From Gammaproteobacteria bacterium (GTDB lineage Bacteria; Pseudomonadota; Gammaproteobacteria; GCA-001735895): a stretch of DNA of 6,352 bases. The DNA is taken from positions 1-6,352 of the forward strand of contig JAPUFZ010000153.1 of the NCBI GenBank assembly GCA_027293245.1, written 5' to 3'. The notes under the pieces were generated by a model, which saw only the letters and a program-made list of their open reading frames with translations, was not told the DNA's origin and searched no databases. The position numbers and the translations under genes are program-made. Shown here piece after piece: positions 1 through 5,908 of this stretch (position 1 is the first letter of the stretch; every line of letters begins with the position of its first letter).

Positions 1-23
1 CGGAAAAATCCGAGAAACCCAGA

Positions 24-953
24 GTGTCTACTAAAGAAGATTTAGTAAATTTACCGCGTTACAACGCATTTACATCAAACCTTACCTGCTTTGTGGCGAT
101 GTTGATGTGGGCGTTTACATTTCCGATTGCCGAAGTGATGATCGAAACCTGGGGCACGGTCGCGCTGGTACTGGTACGACAGTCGATCGCGGTTTCGGTT
201 TTGTGTTTTTTCTGGTTCTGGATCGATGGATGGACTTCGATCCGCACGGCTAACTGGCTTCGTGGCATTACTGTCGGGGGCTTTGGATTCGGTCTCGGGG
301 CAATATTGTTTCTCGTTGGACAGTCCATGTCGGATCCGGTCACACCGGCCATCGCGGCTTCGATGATGCCGATCATCGGCGCTATTCTCGAAGTTATCTT
401 CGATGGTCGGCGGCTACACCCCAAACTGCTGTTTGGAATAGTGCTGGCAATTTGCGGCGGCTTGCTGGCAAGCGGAACACGTCTCGACGAAGGCAGCTTC
501 GGCTGGGGTAGCTTGCTATGCCTGTGCTCAGTGATCATGTTCGCCTGGGCGACCCGGGCAACCACCCATGATTTTCGTTCGCTGTCCATGATCGGACGAT
601 CCGCTATTACGATAGCCGGAGGTGTGATTATCGTGTGGGTAGTTTTTCTGCTGATGTCGGTGTTCAGGTTGCCAGGCACCGAAATAGGACTGCTCGATAA
701 CCGGCATATGGCGATGTTGGTGTTTTCCGCAGTGGCTTCGACGGCGTTAGCCCAGTTTCTGTGGATCCGTGGTAATGCGGGCCTCGGCATACTGCTGGCC
801 TCCTTCCATATGAACGCAGTGCCCTTTTACGTCATGGTGATAGTAGTTCTGTTACTGGATGCTCACTGGAACTGGTGGCAGGCGGCAGGTGCCGCGCTAG
901 TGGCCATTGGCGTCATGGTGGCGCAGTCGGGTGCCCGGCGGGCTGGAGCGTAG
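24..953 (+). CDS. DMT superfamily (EamA-type) membrane transporter, 5' end uncertain
   Basis: This is an inner-membrane permease of the drug/metabolite transporter family. The family moves small metabolites such as amino acids, nucleosides or organic acids; the substrate cannot be read from the sequence. The 309-residue chain shows two EamA repeats, roughly residues 20-150 and 160-302. It has about ten hydrophobic segments (near 20-40, 45-66, 79-99, 106-124, 136-150, 160-177, 192-212, 229-246, 255-277, 286-302), with short loops and a basic C-terminal tail (GARRAGA). The length is normal for ten-helix members. The proposed start is a GTG at 24 with no visible ribosome binding site. The frame stays open upstream to the window edge (codons for E-K-S-E-K-P-R precede it), so translation may begin outside the window. 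The gene ends 33 bases from the converging IclR gene, so the two are not co-transcribed. Family call is sure; the start and any role in the neighbouring pathway are not. Confidence 0.9.
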   Translation: MSTKEDLVNLPRYNAFTSNLTCFVAMLMWAFTFPIAEVMIETWGTVALVLVRQSIAVSVLCFFWFWIDGWTSIRTANWLRGITVGGFGFGLGAILFLVGQSMSDPVTPAIAASMMPIIGAILEVIFDGRRLHPKLLFGIVLAICGGLLASGTRLDEGSFGWGSLLCLCSVIMFAWATRATTHDFRSLSMIGRSAITIAGGVIIVWVVFLLMSVFRLPGTEIGLLDNRHMAMLVFSAVASTALAQFLWIRGNAGLGILLASFHMNAVPFYVMVIVVLLLDAHWNWWQAAGAALVAIGVMVAQSGARRAGA

Positions 954-964
954 CTATCGACCAC

Positions 965-980
965 TATTGCTGCTGCAATA
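965..980. terminator. Small stem-loop between convergent genes
   Basis: The 33-base gap between the stop of the DMT permease and the stop of the IclR gene contains a perfect 6-base-pair inverted repeat, TATTGC and GCAATA, around a 4-base loop. Its position between two converging genes would suit a bidirectional terminator. However, the stem is short and only half G+C, and there is no run of T on either side. It is a weak candidate, and overlapping transcripts may instead be ended elsewhere. Confidence 0.25.
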
Positions 981-986
981 TGCAGG

Positions 987-1745
987 CTAGTCTTCGGCCA
1001 GTACCGATAAATCCTGCGCCGCTTCACGTAACAGTGGCAGATACTTGTCCTTGTCACCGACGCAGATCCGCGATACGGGTGCCTGAATCGCGAGTGAGCT
1101 GTAAAAACGCCCCTGCTTGTCGGTGATCGGCACCGCGATGGCGATGATGTCGTCATACAACTCCTGGTTGTCGATCGACACCTGGGATTTTTCGATTTCG
1201 TCAATTTCTCGCAGCAGTCGCTCGGGGTCGGTAATCGTGTTTTTAGCCCGCACTTCCAGTTTTAATTTATTCACCACCGCCTTGCGACGGGCTTTCGGCA
1301 GGGTACTTAAATAAAGTTTGCCGCTGGCGGTGCAGTACAGCGGTACCCGCATACCGATCGGAAACTGCAATCGAAGTGGTGCCGATGTTTCTACGCGATC
1401 CGAGTAAGCCATGTAAAGGCCATCCGGATAAGCAATATTGCAGGTTTCTCCGACAGCCTCCGATAACGCAGTCAATACGGCATGGCGAGTGGCGCGAAAG
1501 CGAGAGTTGGCGATTACCCCAACCGCGACGTCAAACAACCGGTTGCCAGGGACATAATCTTTACCGTTGATTTTTTTAAGCAGATATCCGCGCGCTTCAA
1601 GTTCGCTGCAAAGCCGATGTGCGGTGGCTTTGGGCAGGCCCAGAGCTCGATTGATTTCGGTTGCATTAATGGGCCTGGGTGATGCCGCCACGGTATCGAG
1701 AATATCCAGTACCCGGTGTATGGTGGAGCCACGTTCGCGTTTCAT
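987..1745 (-). CDS. IclR-family transcriptional regulator
   Basis: This 252-residue cytoplasmic DNA-binding protein has the usual length and two-domain plan of IclR regulators. An N-terminal winged helix-turn-helix covers residues 6-60, with the recognition helix around GLPKATAHRLCSELEARGYL. A C-terminal effector-binding domain covers about 75-250 and includes the family-typical GMRVPLYCTASGKLYLS stretch (131-147) and a late AIAVPITDKQG segment. IclR proteins usually bind a small aromatic or organic-acid ligand and repress or activate a catabolic operon nearby. The ATG at 1745 is the only reasonable start, because an in-frame TAA lies five codons upstream. The ribosome binding site is weak (GAG six bases before the ATG). 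The gene follows the TRAP permease gene on the same strand after 110 bases with no clear terminator between, so it may be the last gene of that operon or have its own promoter. By position it is the likely regulator of the TRAP and GMC genes; this is inference. Confidence 0.93.
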   Translation of the reverse strand: MKRERGSTIHRVLDILDTVAASPRPINATEINRALGLPKATAHRLCSELEARGYLLKKINGKDYVPGNRLFDVAVGVIANSRFRATRHAVLTALSEAVGETCNIAYPDGLYMAYSDRVETSAPLRLQFPIGMRVPLYCTASGKLYLSTLPKARRKAVVNKLKLEVRAKNTITDPERLLREIDEIEKSQVSIDNQELYDDIIAIAVPITDKQGRFYSSLAIQAPVSRICVGDKDKYLPLLREAAQDLSVLAED

Positions 1746-1855
1746 TTTTTGCTCGGGTTAATAGTAAAATCAGGCCAACGAAAACTGCCAGAATAAATAT
1801 CAGCATGCCGGACGCTTGCCCATGACAAGGTAGATCGAAGGAGATGCATCATGAT
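1746..1855 (-). other. Gap between fused TRAP permease and IclR genes
   Basis: This 110-base same-strand gap separates the TAA of the permease gene from the regulator's ATG. I found no strong terminator hairpin and no convincing -35/-10 pair. There is an 8-base palindrome GATGCATC at 1843-1850. A short reading frame (1806 down to 1666) begins here and encodes a hydrophobic peptide, MLIFILAVFVGLILLL, followed by a basic tail that overlaps the regulator's first codons in another frame. It has no good ribosome binding site, so I do not annotate it as a gene. The simplest view is read-through from the permease gene into the regulator. Confidence 0.4.
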
Positions 1856-4336
1856 TTACCCACCAGACATTACCTTGGGTAGCCAGAGCACCAGTTGCGG
1901 GAAGATAAACAGCAGGATGAGACCGATGAGTTGAATCACCATGAACTGCATCATGCCCAGGTAGATGTCCTTGAGATCCCAATCCGGCACGACCCCCTTC
2001 AGAAAGTAAGCTGACAAGGCCACAGGTGGGGATAGCCATGCGGTCTGCAGGTTCACCGCGACCAGAATGCCAAACCAGACCATCAGGTCGTAGCGATCCA
2101 GCCCGTGGATGTCCAACGCCTCGACTGTCGGTAGCAAGATTGGCAAAACGATCAGAACAATAGGCACCCACTCCAGTGGCCATCCCAGGAGGAAGATCAG
2201 TGCCATAATCACGATCAGAATGAGGTAAGGCGACATGTCGAGGCCAAGTAGCAGCTCAGTCATCATCTTTGGCGTGCCCAAATAACTGAATTCGGCGCCA
2301 AAGAAGTTCGATGCGGCAACCAGGAACATGATCAAAACCGTGATCTCCAGGGCTTTGACCAGACTGTCAAAGAAACTAGGAAAGGTGAATTTGCCGTAAC
2401 CGATAGATAACAAGATGGCACCAAAGGCGCCCATCGCTGCGGCTTCAGCAGGTGTTGCGAAGCCAAGGAGAATCGACCCCAAAGCAAAAGAAATCAGGAT
2501 CGTGGGAGGCATGAGCCCAGCAAAGAACTCATCCCAGAGATCCGAGAAATAGAACCCATTGTCTGACGCGGCGTTATAAATCGGCCGTCCCAGATATGAC
2601 AGGAGCAGGGTGAATGCAGCAAAGGTTATCGACCAGATCGACAGACTACCGTCATCGCCCGTATTCAAAACAATCATATATAAGTGGAAGATCACCGTGA
2701 TCGGAAGCACGATCCTGAGTAGATTCAAACGGCGGTATGCGGCATAGGCGACGGCACAGGTAATGGCCAAAACGATCAAGCCGCCAAATGGCATCACACC
2801 GCCAAAAGCACCGCCCATGGCAAGGCCAAAGACTCGGCAAACGGTCAAAACACCCAGGCAGATCAGCGCGATCTCAGCGCCATAAAAAGCGGACGTTTGA
2901 GGTTGGTCCTCTTCCGACAATATTGGCCCCAGGTCCGGATTCAGCCAGCAGCGTCCAAGCGTGTAGAGCAGGTAAAGGATAGCCAGCATGGCGCCGGGAA
3001 TAAAGGCTCCACGGAAAAGGTCTAGGGTTGAAACTTCCAGAACAGGTCCCATGACGATCAGCATAATTGAGGGCGGTATCAGAATGCCCAATGTGCCGCC
3101 TGCGGTGATGGTTCCGGCCGCAAGCTTGACGTCATAGCCTGCTCTGGTCATGGTCGCGCCAGCCATGATCCCAAGCAGGGTTACAGAAGCGCCCACAATG
3201 CCAGTGGCTGCTGCAAAAATCGTGGCTACGATTAGCACGGCGATGAACAACGCGCCGCGAACGCGCGACATCATCATCTGGATCGATGCAAACAACCGGT
3301 CCATCAAGCCCGCCGCTTCCATCACGATCCCCATCAGTACAAAAAGCGGCACCGCCATGAGCTGATCGTTCAACATGGTGGAGTTTGTATTCAGCGTCAT
3401 CAACAGCGTGGTTAACTTGAAGTTGCCGCCCCAAATACCGAAGACAAAGGCAAGGAAGATCAACGTGAACGCAATTGGAAAACCGATAAAAATCACGAAG
3501 AGCATGGCTCCTAGCATGATCAATCCGATGGTAGCCCTGTCCAGGTTCGGTCGGGCGGACATGAGATCAGAAAACGATTCGCCACCGGGGACAATACTCG
3601 GATAGAACACCGCCATAACGAGCCAGGTCAGTGCGATTATATAGACAGGCAAGGCCCGTACAAACAAACGCTCTCGCTCTTTACCCATCTTGTGAAATGC
3701 GCGGAAAATCTCAGGGAGGCCTTGCAGCAACAAGAGGATGGCACCGACTGGCATCGCCAGGCGTGCGGGCCATAAAAGTGGTCCCCAGGCACTGTCGACC
3801 TGCATGGTTTCACCTCTTGAAAAGGCGAGCCACCAGAAATCTGAGGTGACAACGGCAAAGAAGATCATCGAAGGCATAAAGAACAGGAGGTACAGTGTTG
3901 CATCCACTGTCGCCTGTGTCTTTGCCGACCAATTTCGGTAGAGGAAGTCGGCACGGATGTGAACCCCGCGCATCAAACCATAGCCCGCGGCCGCCATGAA
4001 GAGTACCCCGGCTATCATACGACTGGTGTCATACACCCAGAGCGTGGGGCCAAGTCCGAGGGTTCGGGCGAGGTCTTCGAACCCGGCATTTTGCAAGATC
4101 GAAAAGGAGTTTCGTGAAAGGACTTCTAGCACCACTACAACAAGGAGCGGCACCATGAACAGGGCAATAATCTGGCCTACCCGGTAATTGATTACGTCAA
4201 TAGCTGCCGTAATAGGGCGTTGCCAGGGCGTCATATCTTCTGGCGTTTCACCCGGGGCCTCGGCACGACGCTCCGCAATTAGTTCATCCGCAATCTCAAG
4301 ATCTTCTGGATTGACCTCATCTACAGCCATGCCCAT
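1856..4336 (-). CDS. dctQM: TRAP transporter fused small/large permease subunits (DctQ-DctM)
   Basis: This is the inner-membrane part of a tripartite ATP-independent periplasmic transporter, which couples solute uptake to an ion gradient, usually sodium. An acidic cytosolic N-terminus (1-45) is followed by the DctQ region (about 48-215) with four hydrophobic helices and the GPLLWPARLAMPVGA stretch. A linking helix (about 226-247) leads to the DctM region (about 265-820). DctM hallmarks are QLMAVPLFVLMGIVMEAAGLMDRL (325-348), GGTLGILIPPSIM (413-425) and GFATPAEAAAMGA (625-637). Between the last two lies an enlarged segment (about 485-585) with some four extra hydrophobic stretches, so this DctM part is about 560 residues against the usual 425 or so. 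Long DctM proteins of this kind are known in the FcbT3/TakM-like branch. Two ATGs are possible, at 4336 and 4330; the second gives 824 residues and has a better-spaced GGGGA (8 bases). The gene lies 123 bases downstream of its binding-protein gene. The transported substrate is inferred from that partner. Confidence 0.94.
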   Translation of the reverse strand: MGMAVDEVNPEDLEIADELIAERRAEAPGETPEDMTPWQRPITAAIDVINYRVGQIIALFMVPLLVVVVLEVLSRNSFSILQNAGFEDLARTLGLGPTLWVYDTSRMIAGVLFMAAAGYGLMRGVHIRADFLYRNWSAKTQATVDATLYLLFFMPSMIFFAVVTSDFWWLAFSRGETMQVDSAWGPLLWPARLAMPVGAILLLLQGLPEIFRAFHKMGKERERLFVRALPVYIIALTWLVMAVFYPSIVPGGESFSDLMSARPNLDRATIGLIMLGAMLFVIFIGFPIAFTLIFLAFVFGIWGGNFKLTTLLMTLNTNSTMLNDQLMAVPLFVLMGIVMEAAGLMDRLFASIQMMMSRVRGALFIAVLIVATIFAAATGIVGASVTLLGIMAGATMTRAGYDVKLAAGTITAGGTLGILIPPSIMLIVMGPVLEVSTLDLFRGAFIPGAMLAILYLLYTLGRCWLNPDLGPILSEEDQPQTSAFYGAEIALICLGVLTVCRVFGLAMGGAFGGVMPFGGLIVLAITCAVAYAAYRRLNLLRIVLPITVIFHLYMIVLNTGDDGSLSIWSITFAAFTLLLSYLGRPIYNAASDNGFYFSDLWDEFFAGLMPPTILISFALGSILLGFATPAEAAAMGAFGAILLSIGYGKFTFPSFFDSLVKALEITVLIMFLVAASNFFGAEFSYLGTPKMMTELLLGLDMSPYLILIVIMALIFLLGWPLEWVPIVLIVLPILLPTVEALDIHGLDRYDLMVWFGILVAVNLQTAWLSPPVALSAYFLKGVVPDWDLKDIYLGMMQFMVIQLIGLILLFIFPQLVLWLPKVMSGG

Positions 4337-4364
4337 TATCCCCGATAATGTTTGTGCCCATTTC

Positions 4365-4395
4365 GGGCTCTTATTATTTAAATAGGGCTTAGCCC
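4365..4395 (-). other. AT-rich palindrome and competing GGGCT/AGCCC stems before dctQM
   Basis: The AGCCC at 4391-4395 (+ strand) can pair either with GGGCT at 4385-4389, giving a very tight hairpin, or with GGGCT at 4365-4369, enclosing a 21-base loop. Between these lies a perfect 10-base AT palindrome, TATTTAAATA (4375-4384). In the transcript this places a small G+C stem followed by a U/A-rich stretch between the two TRAP genes, about 30-60 bases before the permease start. It could be a weak attenuating terminator or the AT-rich part of an internal promoter. I can see the repeats but not their effect. Confidence 0.3.
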
Positions 4396-4405
4396 CTTAC
4401 AGAAA

Positions 4406-4441
4406 CTTCGAAGCGAGGCCTTGACGGGCCTCGCAACGAAG
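4406..4441 (-). terminator. Intercistronic stem-loop after the TRAP binding-protein gene
   Basis: This 36-base element has an outer 5-base-pair stem (CTTCG/CGAAG), a symmetric two-by-two AA/AA internal loop, and an inner perfect 8-base-pair stem (GCGAGGCC/GGCCTCGC) closed by a 6-base loop. It begins about 20 bases after the stop of the binding-protein gene on the transcript. The stem is followed on the - strand by TTTCTGTAAG rather than a long T run, so it would be a leaky terminator at best. A stable structure here fits a known pattern in binding-protein transport operons, in which an intercistronic hairpin protects or partly ends the transcript so that the periplasmic protein is made in excess over the permease. 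Between the stop codon and the stem there is also a tandem repeat of GGTTTTTA (4441-4448 and 4452-4459, + strand). Confidence 0.6.
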
Positions 4442-4459
4442 GTTTTTACCTGGTTTTTA

Positions 4460-5557
4460 TTACTTCAGTGTATCTGCATGAGCCTGCCCCAACTTTGCGT
4501 TCGAGGTCTGTGCACCCGCCCAGAATGGTACCACTGTGTCGGCGAAATCCTTTTGCGACTGCCACACTTCTGCGAAGAACTCGTTTTCATCCGCAGCGGC
4601 TTGTAGCAACACTTTAGCGGCCGCCATGTACTCTGTGAAGTAATCCGCTGGAGTATCTTCCAGGATAACACCGTGATTATCCGTCAGATCTTTCAGTGCC
4701 TTACCGTTCTCATAGATTCTGTAGGACAAGGATTTTGCCAGAGACGCGTTTGCCGCAACTTCCAGTGCTTTCTGCTCAACCGCGCTCAGCGACCTGTAGA
4801 AATCGCCATTCACATACATGTCCGCGTTTACGGTCACCTGGTGCAGACCTTGCAGGTAGTAGTGCTTTAGCACTTTGTGGAAACCAAAGACGGAGTCTGG
4901 CTTGGGGCAGCACCACTCGGCTGCGTCGATCGTGCCTTTCTCAAGCGCTGGCAGGATGTCGCCGCCGCCCATGGCAACCGCTGGAACACCGATTGCAGCG
5001 TATGCGGCACCAACCATGCCCGGAGGTGCACGGAAGCGTAATTTACGGAAGTCATCCATCGACTTGATCGGATGTGGGAACCAACCGAGTGCCTCAGGGC
5101 CCACTGGCTGCAGCATGAATCCTTTGACGTTCACGCCCATTTCAACCCACAGGCGGTCATACAGCTCCTTGCCACCACCGTACTGGAACCAGCTCAGGAA
5201 CGCCATGTTATCGAGTCCCACACCGGCACCCGCTATAGGCGCGCCGAACAGGTTAGCCGCAACGTGCTTGCCACCCCAATAATGTGTCCAGGCAAAACCA
5301 CCTTCAACCAGACCCGAGTCAACGGCATCAATGATGTCTCGGGGTCCAACAACAGCGCCTGCTGGCAGAACTTCGATGGTGAGCGAGCCATTAGTCAGCG
5401 CTGCGACATCTTTACCGAACTCCCTCAACATAACGACTTCGTCAGCTGAGGTGGATAGCACCGACTGGATACGCAAGACCTTGCCTGCCGCCATGGCAGA
5501 CGATGCCATGAGGGTCAAGGCTGCTGCACTGACAGCAATTTTTGTTAGTTTGTTCAT
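4460..5557 (-). CDS. dctP: TRAP transporter periplasmic solute-binding protein (DctP family, TakP/FcbT1-like)
   Basis: This 365-residue secreted protein captures the solute in the periplasm and delivers it to the fused permease encoded next. A Sec signal peptide is clear: MNKLTK, a hydrophobic core, and a likely cut after AMA at residue 23. The mature part shows DctP-family features: LTNGSLTIEVLPAGAVVGPRDIIDAV (55-80), DDFRKLRFRAPPG (168-180) with R176 at the position of the family's carboxylate-binding arginine, and GTIDAAEW (208-215). The E214-W215 pair and a glutamine at 150 resemble the residues reported to hold sodium and pyruvate in TakP of Rhodobacter sphaeroides. A 2-oxo or hydroxy monocarboxylate is therefore a better guess than a C4 dicarboxylate, but other solutes occur in this branch (the FcbT1/mannitol-chloroaromatic group). 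The only cysteines are a neighbouring pair, C216-C217, right after E-W. The start has an excellent ribosome binding site, GAGGAG five bases ahead of the ATG. Family is sure; substrate is inferred. Confidence 0.94.
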   Translation of the reverse strand: MNKLTKIAVSAAALTLMASSAMAAGKVLRIQSVLSTSADEVVMLREFGKDVAALTNGSLTIEVLPAGAVVGPRDIIDAVDSGLVEGGFAWTHYWGGKHVAANLFGAPIAGAGVGLDNMAFLSWFQYGGGKELYDRLWVEMGVNVKGFMLQPVGPEALGWFPHPIKSMDDFRKLRFRAPPGMVGAAYAAIGVPAVAMGGGDILPALEKGTIDAAEWCCPKPDSVFGFHKVLKHYYLQGLHQVTVNADMYVNGDFYRSLSAVEQKALEVAANASLAKSLSYRIYENGKALKDLTDNHGVILEDTPADYFTEYMAAAKVLLQAAADENEFFAEVWQSQKDFADTVVPFWAGAQTSNAKLGQAHADTLK

Positions 5558-5562
5558 ATTTA

Positions 5563-5568
5563 CTCCTC
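5563..5568 (-). promoter_or_regulatory. Ribosome binding site of dctP
   Basis: On the - strand GAGGAG lies five bases before the ATG at 5557. It is the strongest Shine-Dalgarno sequence in the window and fixes the start of the binding-protein gene. It fits the expected high expression of a periplasmic binding protein. Confidence 0.8.
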
Positions 5569-5579
5569 AAATTAAGAAA

Positions 5580-5614
5580 GCCTTCGCCATGTTATGCGTC
5601 GCGAGGCTGAAGGC
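5580..5614 (-). promoter_or_regulatory. 5'-leader stem-loop upstream of the dctP ribosome binding site
   Basis: On the transcript strand GCCTTC-A-GCC pairs with GGC-GAAGGC, giving nine base pairs with one bulged A and a 16-base loop. The stem ends 11 bases before the GAGGAG ribosome binding site. A second smaller stem (GGGTCG/CGACTC, one G-T pair, 5633-5650) lies just upstream. Such leader structures can stabilise the messenger or tune translation. The stem does not itself cover the ribosome binding site. No known riboswitch class was recognised. Confidence 0.4.
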
Positions 5615-5688
5615 AGCACCCCGGACCTTATTGGGTCGGCGGCTCGACTCTAGTTCAATGCCGAAAACCGACGAAAATTAGTTTAAAT

Positions 5689-5703
5689 GAGACTCCCAGT
5701 CTC
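5689..5703. promoter_or_regulatory. Perfect 6+3+6 palindrome, operator candidate for dctP
   Basis: GAGACT, three C bases, then AGTCTC form a perfect inverted repeat about 130 bases upstream of the dctP start. On the - strand, TAATAT (5705-5710) lies immediately upstream of it. If TAATAT serves as a -10 element, the palindrome would straddle the transcription start, a usual place for a repressor. A convincing -35 element at the right distance was not found, so the promoter part is weak; the symmetry itself is plain. Confidence 0.35.
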
Positions 5704-5860
5704 GATATTACAGTTTTTTGCAGTTGAGTAACAGAGCTAAATCCACATAAATTTCGTTTCAGTATTATCCCAAAAACCGAACTTTATGGAGTTTTTCAGA
5801 GTAGAATCACCTAACAGGTTCGAAAAAATGCTTTAAACGAGCATATTTGTTCCATTTTAG

Positions 5861-5901
5861 CGATACCTATTGTATCGTCGAATCGAAACATATAACGATA
5901 C
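5861..5901. promoter_or_regulatory. Cluster of CGATAC/GTATCG half-sites, operator candidate for the GMC gene
   Basis: Three half-sites occur in 41 bases: CGATAC (5861-5866), GTATCG (5872-5877) and CGATAC (5896-5901). The first and second form a 6-base inverted repeat with a 5-base spacer. The second and third form a 7-base one (GTATCGT/ACGATAC) with a 16-base spacer. A TCGA-A-TCGA palindrome (5878-5886) sits between them. TATAAC at 5891-5896 could be a -10 element, its last base shared with the third half-site. Transcription would then start only a few bases before the GTG at 5909. A protein bound here would block or steer RNA polymerase. The IclR regulator in this window is the nearest candidate, by inference only. 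Confidence 0.45.
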
Positions 5902-5908
5902 GGGGCTC

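Larger units (their letters stand above)
5558..5908. other. Divergent intergenic regulatory region between dctP and the GMC gene
   Basis: This stretch of about 350 bases separates two genes read away from each other, so it must hold both promoters. The part nearest dctP (to about 5655) is G+C-rich and carries leader stems. The part from about 5670 to 5900 is markedly AT-rich, as expected for promoter DNA. Besides the palindrome at 5689-5703 and the repeat cluster at 5861-5901, I noted minor symmetries: ATGCT/AGCAT (5828-5844) and ACCT/AGGT (5809-5819). No open frame with a plausible start and ribosome binding site was found in it. Confidence 0.7.

Noticed and set aside
59..790. Long - strand frame of 243 codons opposite the DMT permease.
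   Set aside because: It mirrors the codon structure of a clear EamA protein; its translation is rich in S, T, P, R and I without domain features or ribosome site.
1851..1934. A + strand ATG (1851) preceded by AGGAG, opening a 27-codon frame antisense to the end of the TRAP permease gene.
   Set aside because: The frame is short, ends in TGA, has no hydrophobic or domain character and lies wholly over the well-supported permease coding region; the ribosome-site match looks like chance.
1800..2183. A - strand frame of 127 codons in another phase of the permease 3' end.
   Set aside because: It overlaps the highly typical C-terminal DctM sequence in the correct frame and reads as low-quality, C- and G-rich protein.
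5570..5600. TGGC followed by CTTTCTT on the - strand upstream of dctP, considered as a sigma-54 promoter.
   Set aside because: The GG/GC spacing does not fit the -24/-12 consensus and it would place the start inside the ribosome-site region.
5630..5658. TTGAAC and AATAAG on the - strand as a sigma-70 promoter for dctP.
   Set aside because: The spacer is about 20 bases and the -10 match is poor; too weak to annotate.
5331..5681. A + strand frame of 116 codons across the start of dctP and its leader.
   Set aside because: It is antisense to the dctP signal peptide and ribosome binding site, shows no family resemblance, and lacks its own ribosome site.
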